Assembly: GCA_021815405.1 (NCBI GenBank)
Contig: JAKAGV010000003.1
Span: forward strand, 62,001-126,000
DNA: 64,000 nucleotides
Reading direction: 5' to 3'
From: Bacteroidota bacterium
GTDB lineage: Bacteria; Bacteroidota; Ignavibacteria; Ignavibacteriales; Ignavibacteriaceae
This document shows positions 43,518 to 51,239 of the stretch, in pieces (positions within the stretch are counted from its first letter, which is position 1; every line of letters starts with the position of its first letter). A program made the translations under genes and the position numbers. Under the pieces are notes generated by a model that had not been told where the DNA came from, ran no database searches, and was given only the letters and a program-made list of their open reading frames with translations.

Positions 43518-44753
43518 ATGAGTGATCAAAAAGCTGAACTTTATAAAAACATTTTTAACATTACCGTTTTGGTGTCATCACTTGGGTATTTTGTCGATAT
43601 TTATGATCTGATACTTTTCGGAATCGTACGAATACCTAGCTTGACCTATCTCGGTGTGCATGGTACTCAGTTGATTGATTCCGGAGTTTATATCCTAAAC
43701 ATGCAGATGGGCGGTATGTTAATCGGAGGATTGATATTCGGAATTTGGGGCGATAAGAAAGGAAGGCTCTCGGTTTTGTTCGCCTCGATATTTCTTTACT
43801 CGGCAGCAAACTTTGCTAACGCATATGTAACCTCAGTTCATATGTATGCACTATTAAGATTTATTGCCGGAGTTGGTCTTGCCGGTGAACTAGGTGCAGC
43901 GGTTACTCTGGTAAGTGAAACAATGACAAAAGAAACCCGTGGTTACGGTACCGCAATGGTTGCAACAATCGGTGTGGCGGGAGCTATTCTTGCGGCAATT
44001 GTAGGAGAAGAATTTAGCTGGCAAATGGCTTATATTATCGGTGGCGTACTTGGAGTTATACTACTTATAATGCGAATCAGTTTATTTGAATCCGGGATGT
44101 ATAAATCAATTTTAACAAAGGAAGTTGTTAAGGGAAGGTTCATCAGTTTGTTTACTTCAAAGGAAAGATTCTTTAAATATCTAAACTGTATTTTAATAGG
44201 TTTACCTATATGGTATGTTGTAGGAGTGCTGATAACTTTTTCTCCGGAGTTTGGAAAATACCTAGGAGTAAAAGAACCTATCATAGCAGGTAATTCTATA
44301 ATGTACACCTACATTGGTTTGATATTCGGTGATTTTATTAGCGGGTATCTAAGCCAGTATTTAAAGAGTAGAAAAAAAGCTGTTTCAATATTTGTAACTT
44401 TGACAACAATTTTTGTACTTGTTTATCTCTTCTCTCATGCGCTTTCATCTTTTGAGTTTTATGTACTTTGTGTTATTCTCGGTATATCAATTGGTTACTG
44501 GGCAGTATTTGTTACTACTGCGGCAGAACAATTTGGTACGAACTTGCGAGCTACCGTTACTACAACTGTTCCAAATTTTATTAGAGGCTCAGTAATCCCG
44601 ATTACTCTTTTCTTTGATTTATTAAGAAAACCATTTGGTCTAGTTTATTCCGCATTGGCTGTCGGAATAATTACCGTAATTATCGCGTTCATTTCTCTAT
44701 ATAATTTGAAAGAAACCTACGGAGTGGAACTAGATTACATCGAAAATATCTAA
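43518..44753 (+). CDS. Major facilitator superfamily transporter
   Basis: The 411-aa protein has 12 predicted transmembrane segments, with the loop motif GIWGDKKGRLSVLF between helices 2 and 3 and AGELGAAVTLVSETM near helix 4-5, as in the metabolite:H+ symporter branch of MFS. AVFVTTAAEQFGTNLRATVTTTVPNFIRG in the second half is similar to sugar/acid transporters that carry an R-motif. The substrate cannot be told. It has its own 5' region after a 300-nt gap. GAGG precedes the ATG. Confidence 0.85.
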   Translation: MSDQKAELYKNIFNITVLVSSLGYFVDIYDLILFGIVRIPSLTYLGVHGTQLIDSGVYILNMQMGGMLIGGLIFGIWGDKKGRLSVLFASIFLYSAANFANAYVTSVHMYALLRFIAGVGLAGELGAAVTLVSETMTKETRGYGTAMVATIGVAGAILAAIVGEEFSWQMAYIIGGVLGVILLIMRISLFESGMYKSILTKEVVKGRFISLFTSKERFFKYLNCILIGLPIWYVVGVLITFSPEFGKYLGVKEPIIAGNSIMYTYIGLIFGDFISGYLSQYLKSRKKAVSIFVTLTTIFVLVYLFSHALSSFEFYVLCVILGISIGYWAVFVTTAAEQFGTNLRATVTTTVPNFIRGSVIPITLFFDLLRKPFGLVYSALAVGIITVIIAFISLYNLKETYGVELDYIENI

Positions 44754-44895
44754 CCAACATTCTTATCATTTATAAAACATGATTGCTTGATTCTCCGGAA
44801 TCATGCAGTCATGCATTTATCCTTTCCGTTTTCATTGATAGCCTTTTTATATCTATATTTATCGGCAATATTTTAATAAACTTTTTACGGGATAA

Positions 44896-45555
44896 ATGGA
44901 ATTTATAAAGTACCTCATCGACTTGTTTCTACATCTTGACGTTCACTTAAATGATATAATAATTCAATATGGAACATTAACTTACATTATCATCTTCGTG
45001 GTAATATTTGCCGAAACCGGTTTGGTATTTACTCCATTTCTTCCTGGCGATTCGTTGTTGTTTGCAGCGGGTGCCTTTGCTGCCAAGGGATCATTAAATG
45101 AGAGCTATTTATTTTTCATTCTTGCCGGAGCTGCTATACTTGGCGATACAGCAAATTATTGGATAGGACATTTTATTGGTCCTAAAATATTTCATAAAGA
45201 GAATGTTCGATTTTTTAAAAAGGAATATCTTGAACGCACTCATCGCTTTTATGAAAAGTACGGCGGCAAGACTATAATCATCGCTCGCTTCATTCCAATA
45301 ATTCGAACATTCGCTCCGTTCGTCGCAGGTATAGGCAGCATGACCTATTCGCGTTTCATTATCTATAATATTATCGGCGGTGCCACTTGGGTGGCACTCT
45401 TCCTATACGGCGGTTATTTCTTCGGAAATATCGAAACTGTAAAAAATCATTTCTCAGTTGTTATTCTGATGATTATTTTCATTTCTATTTTGCCTGGTAT
45501 TATCGAATTCATTAGACATAAATATGCAAAGCGTATAGAGCATAGCGCTGATTAA
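44896..45555 (+). CDS. DedA-family membrane protein
   Basis: The 219-aa protein has the DedA/VTT domain: EFIKYLIDLFLHLDVHLNDI at the front, then VVIFAETGLVFTPFLPGDSLLF, GDTANYWIGHFIGPKIF with the conserved Gly-Asp-x3-Tyr, and RFIPIIRTFAPFVAGIGSM. DedA proteins are suggested lipid scramblases or undecaprenyl-phosphate flippases and affect membrane potential. The gene is on the same strand as the MFS gene, 142 nt away; that gap shows a C-rich segment but no clear terminator. Confidence 0.92.
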   Translation: MEFIKYLIDLFLHLDVHLNDIIIQYGTLTYIIIFVVIFAETGLVFTPFLPGDSLLFAAGAFAAKGSLNESYLFFILAGAAILGDTANYWIGHFIGPKIFHKENVRFFKKEYLERTHRFYEKYGGKTIIIARFIPIIRTFAPFVAGIGSMTYSRFIIYNIIGGATWVALFLYGGYFFGNIETVKNHFSVVILMIIFISILPGIIEFIRHKYAKRIEHSAD

Positions 45556-45980
45556 AGTTCGTAATGATAAAAAAGATAATGGATGATGATCCGGGTGTAA
45601 AACAAGGTATCTTTGTTTATGAAGTGTATACTTACCGTAGTTTTCCTGGAGGTAGCCTGCAAAATAAAATCTCTAATTTTTACCGGCACCTGATATCTAA
45701 TATTTTGACAGCGCATATACAATAATTATGACAGATTTTGAACTAAAGTAAAAATAATTTAGGTGATAACAATCAACGGTACATAATTACGAGCCACTTT
45801 TAAGTTCATCATATCTTCTACATCAACTTATCTGAAATGCGGATTAATTATTATTCATCGCGGATTTTTTTTACATAAATAAAATCACTCTGTCTATCTC
45901 TTCATTTTTTCTACCAATTTAGACAGTAAGGATATTCTAAAATACCTTAATAACGTCAATACTATTTGGAGGACGCAAAC
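45556..45980. other. Intergenic gap upstream of T9SS cargo gene
   Basis: The 425 nt contain no supported gene. TTGACA (45705-45710) with TATGAC 16 nt later is a possible promoter, and GGAGG at 45968-45972 is the ribosome-binding site for the next gene. An imperfect palindrome AAGGATATT...AAATACCTT lies at 45928-45948. Confidence 0.4.
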
Positions 45981-47147
45981 ATGAAAAACTTATTTCTGCT
46001 TTTATATGTACTTCCATTATTCACTGTATATGCAGGTTACCGGAATTTACCAAAACAGGATTCAAAATTATTATCAAACAATAATTCACCTGCAAAAGTT
46101 TCTACCAATGCTAAAGTAATGTTAACCAATAATGCTAAATACGGTTCAATACTTACGGACGGTGCTGGGTATACTTTATACTTTTTTACAAAGGACACAC
46201 TCAATTCTTCCTGTAACGGGCAGTGCGCAGTCATCTGGCCTGCATTCTTTGCAGATTCATTAACAGTTGGTGCAGGTCTTGCAGACAGTGACTTTACAAC
46301 GATAACACGCATCGACGGCTCTCATCAAATAGCATACAAAGGTTGGCCGTTGTATTATTATTCCGGCGATAGTAATCCAGGTGACGTAAATGGCGAGGAC
46401 TTTGGCGGTGTTTGGTTTGTTGCAAAGCCCAACTATACAATAATGCTGATGAATAATCAACTTGTCGGATTGGACAGTGTTGACTACAATAGCCTGTACC
46501 AACCAGGAATTGGAAGCGTTCAGTATTTTGTTGATGGATATGGAAGAACTCTTTACATCTTTACACACGATACGTTTAACCAGAATCATTTTACAAAATC
46601 TGATTTCAGTAATAACGGACTGTGGTCTATTTATCAAGATAGTTTACAGGCTTTGCCTCCTTCAATTGACAGCAGCTATTTTGCCATGATAAATGTATAT
46701 GGGCGTATGCAATTAACATACAAAGGATGGCCGTTATATGAATTTGGTCCGGACAGTATGAAGCGGGGAAATACCCGAGGTGTAAGCTTTCCATCTCCCG
46801 GTATTTGGCCTGTTGCAGTAACATCATTAGACAGTGCAACCATTACAACCGGAATTGTATTAGATAATTCTTCAGGTCTGCCGAAAGAATATTCTTTATT
46901 CCAGAATTATCCCAATCCATTTAATCCGTCTACTGAAATTAAATTTTCAATTGCAAAGCCCGGATTGGTTTCTTTAAGAATTTATAATGCCCTGGGACAG
47001 GAAGTAGATAACCTGGTAAATAAATTTTTATCGTCGGGTTCTTATCGAGTTTCCTGGAACGCAGATAATATGCCAAGCGGGATATATTTCTATTCACTTT
47101 CTACAGGGAGCTTTATGCAGGTGAAGAAAATGATCCTTTTGAAGTAG
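45981..47147 (+). CDS. Secreted protein with two PF03640-like repeats and T9SS sorting domain
   Basis: The 388-aa protein begins with a signal peptide (MKNLFLLLYVLPLFTVYAG), then two related repeats of the lipoprotein_15 type (TDGAGYTLYFFTKDT... and DGYGRTLYIFTHDT..., each ending with LTYKGWPLY-like YKGWPLY), the second lacking the CNGxC pair of the first. The C-terminal region from about 300 (LFQNYPNPFNPSTEIKFSI ... SLRIYNALGQEV) is a type A type IX sorting domain (FCB bacteria). I use ATG 45981 with GGAGG 8 nt upstream rather than a TTG at 45966. Surface or secreted; function unknown. Confidence 0.85.
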   Translation: MKNLFLLLYVLPLFTVYAGYRNLPKQDSKLLSNNNSPAKVSTNAKVMLTNNAKYGSILTDGAGYTLYFFTKDTLNSSCNGQCAVIWPAFFADSLTVGAGLADSDFTTITRIDGSHQIAYKGWPLYYYSGDSNPGDVNGEDFGGVWFVAKPNYTIMLMNNQLVGLDSVDYNSLYQPGIGSVQYFVDGYGRTLYIFTHDTFNQNHFTKSDFSNNGLWSIYQDSLQALPPSIDSSYFAMINVYGRMQLTYKGWPLYEFGPDSMKRGNTRGVSFPSPGIWPVAVTSLDSATITTGIVLDNSSGLPKEYSLFQNYPNPFNPSTEIKFSIAKPGLVSLRIYNALGQEVDNLVNKFLSSGSYRVSWNADNMPSGIYFYSLSTGSFMQVKKMILLK

Positions 47148-47155
47148 GGTTATTA

Positions 47156-47231
47156 ATAACCTTCAAGATTGTAAAATAAGATATGTAAGTTAGAAATACT
47201 TAAATAAATATTAAACGATCTTGAAGGTTAT
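47156..47231. repeat. Long-loop inverted repeat between convergent genes
   Basis: ATAACCTTCAAGAT (47156-47169) and ATCTTGAAGGTTAT (47218-47231) are perfectly complementary over 14 bp with a 48-nt loop. It is placed between the T9SS gene (+) and tonB (-). No T-tract follows, so it may be a bidirectional structure or a remnant of a mobile element. Confidence 0.55.
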
Positions 47232-47258
47232 GATTATCTTTAATTTAGAATATGAAAA

Positions 47259-48026
47259 TTAATTGTTTAAGCTAAACTCTATAGGTATAGTCATCTGCAC
47301 TTTAACCGGTATACCGTGCATTGCGCCTGGCTCGAACCGAGTATCTTTCACTGCTCGCTCCGCAGCTTGATCACAGCCATAACCAATTCCTTTAAGAACA
47401 GATACTTTTCTTACATAACCGTGTTCGTCAATAAAAGCTAAGATATAAACTGTGCCGTTAATTTTATTTGCTTTTGCTGCAGGCGGATAAAATACGCGTG
47501 CATTGATTGCTTCAGTTCCTCCGATAGGAACAGGCATCTGGTCAACTGCAACGAAGTAAACATCATTAGGAATGTACAATCCTTTTTTAGGCAGACCAGA
47601 GCCAGGCTGTCCATTCCCATTTCCGCTTCCGCCGGAACCAGTACCGCTGCCGGAGCCGGTACCAGTATTTCCCGCAATAAGCTTGTCTGAAGAAGTACCT
47701 TTAGTCGTATCACTACTTTCAATAGTCTTCTTAACTTTCTTTTCTTTTTTACTATTTTCAGATAAGCTTTCTTCCTTAGGCTTAGGCTTCTCTTTCACTT
47801 TGACTTTTACCTTTTCTTTTTGAGGCGGTGATAACTCTTCGCGTCCACCACCTGGAGAACCAGGAGAATTCGTTTCTGTCGTACCTCCGAATCCAAGTTC
47901 AACATACTCCTGTTTATTATTTGTTTCAACTTTTTGATTTAAGTAAAAGAGGAATGAAATAAATATTATTGCGTGAAGAATAATCGATACAGAAGAAGAT
48001 AAATTTTTAGAAGTGAATAATTTCAT
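47259..48026 (-). CDS. tonB: TonB-like protein with glycine-rich spacer (second set)
   Basis: The 255-aa protein has an N-terminal transmembrane helix (about 10-30), a spacer rich in Pro/Lys/Glu and then a Gly/Ser/Asn stretch (SGSGTGSGGSGNGNGQPGSG), and a C-terminal TonB domain (RVFYPPAAKANKINGTVYILAF; AAERAVKDTRFEPGAM). It is the last gene of the second exbB-exbD-tonB set on the - strand. The glycine-rich linker differs from the proline-rich linker of the first TonB and suggests a different reach or partner. Confidence 0.9.
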   Translation of the reverse strand: MKLFTSKNLSSSVSIILHAIIFISFLFYLNQKVETNNKQEYVELGFGGTTETNSPGSPGGGREELSPPQKEKVKVKVKEKPKPKEESLSENSKKEKKVKKTIESSDTTKGTSSDKLIAGNTGTGSGSGTGSGGSGNGNGQPGSGLPKKGLYIPNDVYFVAVDQMPVPIGGTEAINARVFYPPAAKANKINGTVYILAFIDEHGYVRKVSVLKGIGYGCDQAAERAVKDTRFEPGAMHGIPVKVQMTIPIEFSLNN

Positions 48027-48163
48027 TTTTATGTAATTAAACTTATTACTCGAGACCAGATTCCCGACGCTGGAAAGTTATACGAAAAGTAATACTTATA
48101 ATTAATAGTTATCCAACATCGAGAATCAAGTAACGACAAGCCAGATTTTATTTTCTCTTTCTG

Positions 48164-48565
48164 CTATTTTCGCAAAGTTGCCATCAGCAGCTTAGATGCA
48201 CCTGCATTTTTTATTGCATCCAAAAGCTGTACCACATTTCCATAAACAGCATCTTTGTCGGCATTAACAATAACATCTCTGTTTCCTTTCTGAATAAATT
48301 CAGCTTGAAGCTCCGAAGGCAGTTGTGAAATATTTACCTGCTGGTTATTCAGAAAGATTTGATTTTGTTTATTTAGATAAACCTGGATGTTATTGTTAAT
48401 TGTCGTTTGAGCAGTTGAAGACTGCGGCAGTTTAACCGTAAGCGCGCCGGTAATAAGGAATGGGCTTGTTATCATGAAAATTATTAAGACGACAAGAATT
48501 ACATCCGTAAACGGGGTAATGTTTATTTCGGAAAATTCTTTCTCTTCTAATTTATACCGTCTCAT
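48164..48565 (-). CDS. exbD: ExbD/TolR protein (second set)
   Basis: The 133-aa ExbD has a short basic N terminus, the transmembrane helix with conserved Asp (NITPFTDVILVVLIIFMIT), and a periplasmic domain ending in TLRK. It overlaps the end of exbB by 14 nt, which indicates translational coupling. It is a single ExbD, unlike the duplicated pair of the first locus, and its 138-nt distance from tonB is larger. Confidence 0.92.
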   Translation of the reverse strand: MRRYKLEEKEFSEINITPFTDVILVVLIIFMITSPFLITGALTVKLPQSSTAQTTINNNIQVYLNKQNQIFLNNQQVNISQLPSELQAEFIQKGNRDVIVNADKDAVYGNVVQLLDAIKNAGASKLLMATLRK

Positions 48566-49226
48566 GCTTCCTTTTCAATTCAAATGATTTTACAATTCTA
48601 ATTGTTTTCTGTATTGCTTCATCGTAAAGCGGCATACTAAGTTTAAGCCGTTTCATAAAATAATTGTAGAACATAACTGCTGGAACCGCCACAATCAAAC
48701 CGGCGGCGGTTGCAATAAGTGCATCTGCAATTCCACTCATTACGAGAGTATAATTAGATGAATTATTGATCGACAGAGCATTAAAAGATTTGATAATTCC
48801 TACAACTGTTCCGAACAATCCAATGAAAGGAGAAACTGCTCCAAGAGTTGCAAGAATTCCCAATCCCTTTTCCATCTTGGCAATCTCTTTATCGAGCTGA
48901 TTATATGAAGTGATTTCCAATTCATTCTTCGGATCTTTTGAATGCTCGATTATATGCTTAACAACATTTGCAAGCGGGCACTTAATTTTTACAAGAAATG
49001 AGTTCCATGTGCTTGTCTTACAAAGGAAAAGAGCTTCTTTGAAATCTTCTGATGTTAAACTATTATAAATGTTTTCCATGAACTCTGAAATTACCTTTTC
49101 AGTGATTCCTTTAAACAAGATATATTTTTCAATAATTACTTTAACAGATAGTAAAGAACAGAATGCAAGAATGAAAATTACATATCCGCCTCTTGCAATC
49201 AGGTCCAGCATACTATTATTATCCAT
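48552..49226 (-). CDS. exbB: ExbB/TolQ-family proton channel (second set)
   Basis: The 224-aa protein has three transmembrane regions: about 11-31, and the C-terminal pair (GLGILATLGAVSPFIGLFGTVVGII; GIADALIATAAGLIVAVPAVMFYNYF). It is shorter than the first ExbB because the loop after the first helix is smaller. It starts with ATG 49226, 53 nt downstream of the amino-acid transporter; no promoter could be defined in that gap. Confidence 0.92.
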   Translation of the reverse strand: MDNNSMLDLIARGGYVIFILAFCSLLSVKVIIEKYILFKGITEKVISEFMENIYNSLTSEDFKEALFLCKTSTWNSFLVKIKCPLANVVKHIIEHSKDPKNELEITSYNQLDKEIAKMEKGLGILATLGAVSPFIGLFGTVVGIIKSFNALSINNSSNYTLVMSGIADALIATAAGLIVAVPAVMFYNYFMKRLKLSMPLYDEAIQKTIRIVKSFELKRKHETV

Positions 49227-49279
49227 TTACTAACCTTTCTCAATAAATAACAAATACAAAAATATAAAATCTTTAGTTA

Positions 49280-50836
49280 CTATTTTGTTGCATCAGTCTC
49301 TACTACCGGACTCATAGCTTTATTCGTTTCATAGTTTTCGATTTCACCAGATTCAATCATTTTACGCATGATGCTGTGTTTTCGTCCATAGAAATAATAG
49401 ATAATTAATCCAATAATAAGCCAACCAAACAATCTAAACCAATTTTCTTCCGGAAGCGAGAACATTAAAAGTCCGCTGATTATAATTCCTAAGATTGGAG
49501 TAAGAGGAACAAACGGAGCTCTAAATGGTCTCTCAGCTTCGGGATGAGTCTTGCGCATAATTAAAACTGCTGCGCATACTATTACAAAAGCAAACAATGT
49601 TCCGATATTTACAAGATCGGCTAAAACTCTTAAAGGAAGGAAACCTGCAAGCACTGAAACAAATGCACCGGTAAGAATTGTTGATTTCCAAGGAGTTCTA
49701 AATTTCTCATGTATATCGCCGAAAAATTTAGTCGGCATCAAACCATCTCGAGCCATTGCTAAAAATATTCTTGCCTGGCTGAGCATCATTACAAGAAGTA
49801 CTGAAGTTATACCTGCAACGGCGCCTAGGGAGATTAAGAATTGAGCCCAAACTAATCCAACCTGACCAAATGCATTAGAGACAGGTGCATTAATATCTAA
49901 CTTGTTATATGGAACCATTCCTGTCAGTACACCGGATACAGCAATATAAAGAATTGTACATAAGATTAGTGAAGTAATTATTCCGATAGGAACATCCCGT
50001 TGCGGATTTTTTGCTTCCTCCGCATGAGTTGAAACAGAGTCGAATCCTATGTAGGCGAAGAAAATAATTGCTGCACCTGCTAAAACTCCAACTGGTGCAC
50101 CGCCCGGTCCTGTCTGTCCCAAAATTGTTTTTCCAAAAATACTTAACCCTGAATAACCAAAAGGTGCAAATGGATGCCAGTTTGCAGGGTTGATATAAAA
50201 TGCACCAAGAATAATTACTAACAATACAATGGCTAATTTTGTAATTACAATTGCAGAATTAACACCGGCACTTTCTTTAATTCCTTTAACTAAAATTATT
50301 GTAATCAGAATGGTAATCAGAATTGCCGGCAAATCTAATACCGATCCGGTTGAGGACAAATGCCCTGTAACCGGATTAAAATCAAATGGCGCATTTGAAA
50401 TTGCATGCCCGAACTTTATTCCGATTATACTTATAAAATCCTGAAAATAGTGAGACCATCCATGGGCTACCGTGGCAGAAGCAACAGCATATTCGAGGAT
50501 TAAATCCCAGCCGATAATCCAAGCGAATAGTTCACCTAAAGTAGCATAAGCATAAGTATAAGCCGAACCAGCTACAGGTACCATTGAAGCAAACTCTGCA
50601 TAACTAAGCGCTGCAAATACACATGCAATTCCGGATACAACAAATGAAAGCACAATTGCCGGACCTGATTTATCATGCGCGGCTACGCCGGTTAATACAA
50701 ATATTCCTGTTCCGATAATTGCACCAACACCAAGGCTGGTAAGACCAACCGGACCAAGCACTCGCCGCAAACGATTTTCGCTGACGACTTCATCCAAAAG
50801 CACTTTCAATGGCTTTTTTGCAAAGATTTGCTTCAT
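49280..50836 (-). CDS. APC-family cationic amino-acid permease-like transporter
   Basis: The 518-aa protein has 12-14 hydrophobic segments; the helix-1 unwound motif GVGAIIGTGIFVLTG and AALSYAEFASMVPVAGSAYTY are signatures of the CAT branch of APC transporters. VSTHAEEAKNPQRDVPIGI is the typical loop after helix 6. It likely imports basic or other amino acids with a cation. The 360-nt region upstream shows no known signal, and no partner gene is apparent. Confidence 0.88.
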   Translation of the reverse strand: MKQIFAKKPLKVLLDEVVSENRLRRVLGPVGLTSLGVGAIIGTGIFVLTGVAAHDKSGPAIVLSFVVSGIACVFAALSYAEFASMVPVAGSAYTYAYATLGELFAWIIGWDLILEYAVASATVAHGWSHYFQDFISIIGIKFGHAISNAPFDFNPVTGHLSSTGSVLDLPAILITILITIILVKGIKESAGVNSAIVITKLAIVLLVIILGAFYINPANWHPFAPFGYSGLSIFGKTILGQTGPGGAPVGVLAGAAIIFFAYIGFDSVSTHAEEAKNPQRDVPIGIITSLILCTILYIAVSGVLTGMVPYNKLDINAPVSNAFGQVGLVWAQFLISLGAVAGITSVLLVMMLSQARIFLAMARDGLMPTKFFGDIHEKFRTPWKSTILTGAFVSVLAGFLPLRVLADLVNIGTLFAFVIVCAAVLIMRKTHPEAERPFRAPFVPLTPILGIIISGLLMFSLPEENWFRLFGWLIIGLIIYYFYGRKHSIMRKMIESGEIENYETNKAMSPVVETDATK

Positions 50837-51198
50837 GATTTTTTTTCCTTAAATGACTTTTTATTTAGACGATGATTTATTAAAAATTCTTTCAATGGTT
50901 TAATTATTTTTATTAACTAGTAAGTAAAAATCTTTTAGAAGGGAATTTATGGTTTGAAATAGAAATAACCTTTGCAATAGTGAGCTTATATCGTCTTGCG
51001 TCTGTTTCCCCGATAGAAAAAGAACAAGAATATAATCTTTTATCTTTACTGTAAGTTTTTCTCACTACAATAATAATCTTAAAATAGTTTTACTAGTGAT
51101 AATTACCAAAATAATCTTTACTTGGAAAATAAAACTATTCAATTCGATTTCTTTTGTCAAGAGTATAAATTGAACAAAACAACAAATTTCACAAATAA
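50837..51198. other. Intergenic gap between hppA and amino-acid transporter
   Basis: The 362 nt are AT-rich and contain no ORF with coding character. I see no RNA motif. The promoter of the transporter on the - strand is expected here but was not recognised with confidence. Confidence 0.4.
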
Positions 51199-51232
51199 AA
51201 ATGAGACTTACCTTTGGGGGTAAGTCTCATTT
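51199..51232 (-). terminator. Intrinsic terminator of hppA
   Basis: AAATGAGACTTACC and GGTAAGTCTCATTT form a perfect 14-bp stem with a 6-nt loop. On the - strand the stem is followed by TTTATTT. It begins 8 nt after the hppA stop. Confidence 0.9.
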
Positions 51233-51239
51233 CTATTAA

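Noticed and set aside
45705-45732. TTGACA-N16-TATGAC as promoter of the T9SS cargo gene
   Set aside because: The -10 is poor and the distance to the gene is about 250 nt; kept only as a mention.
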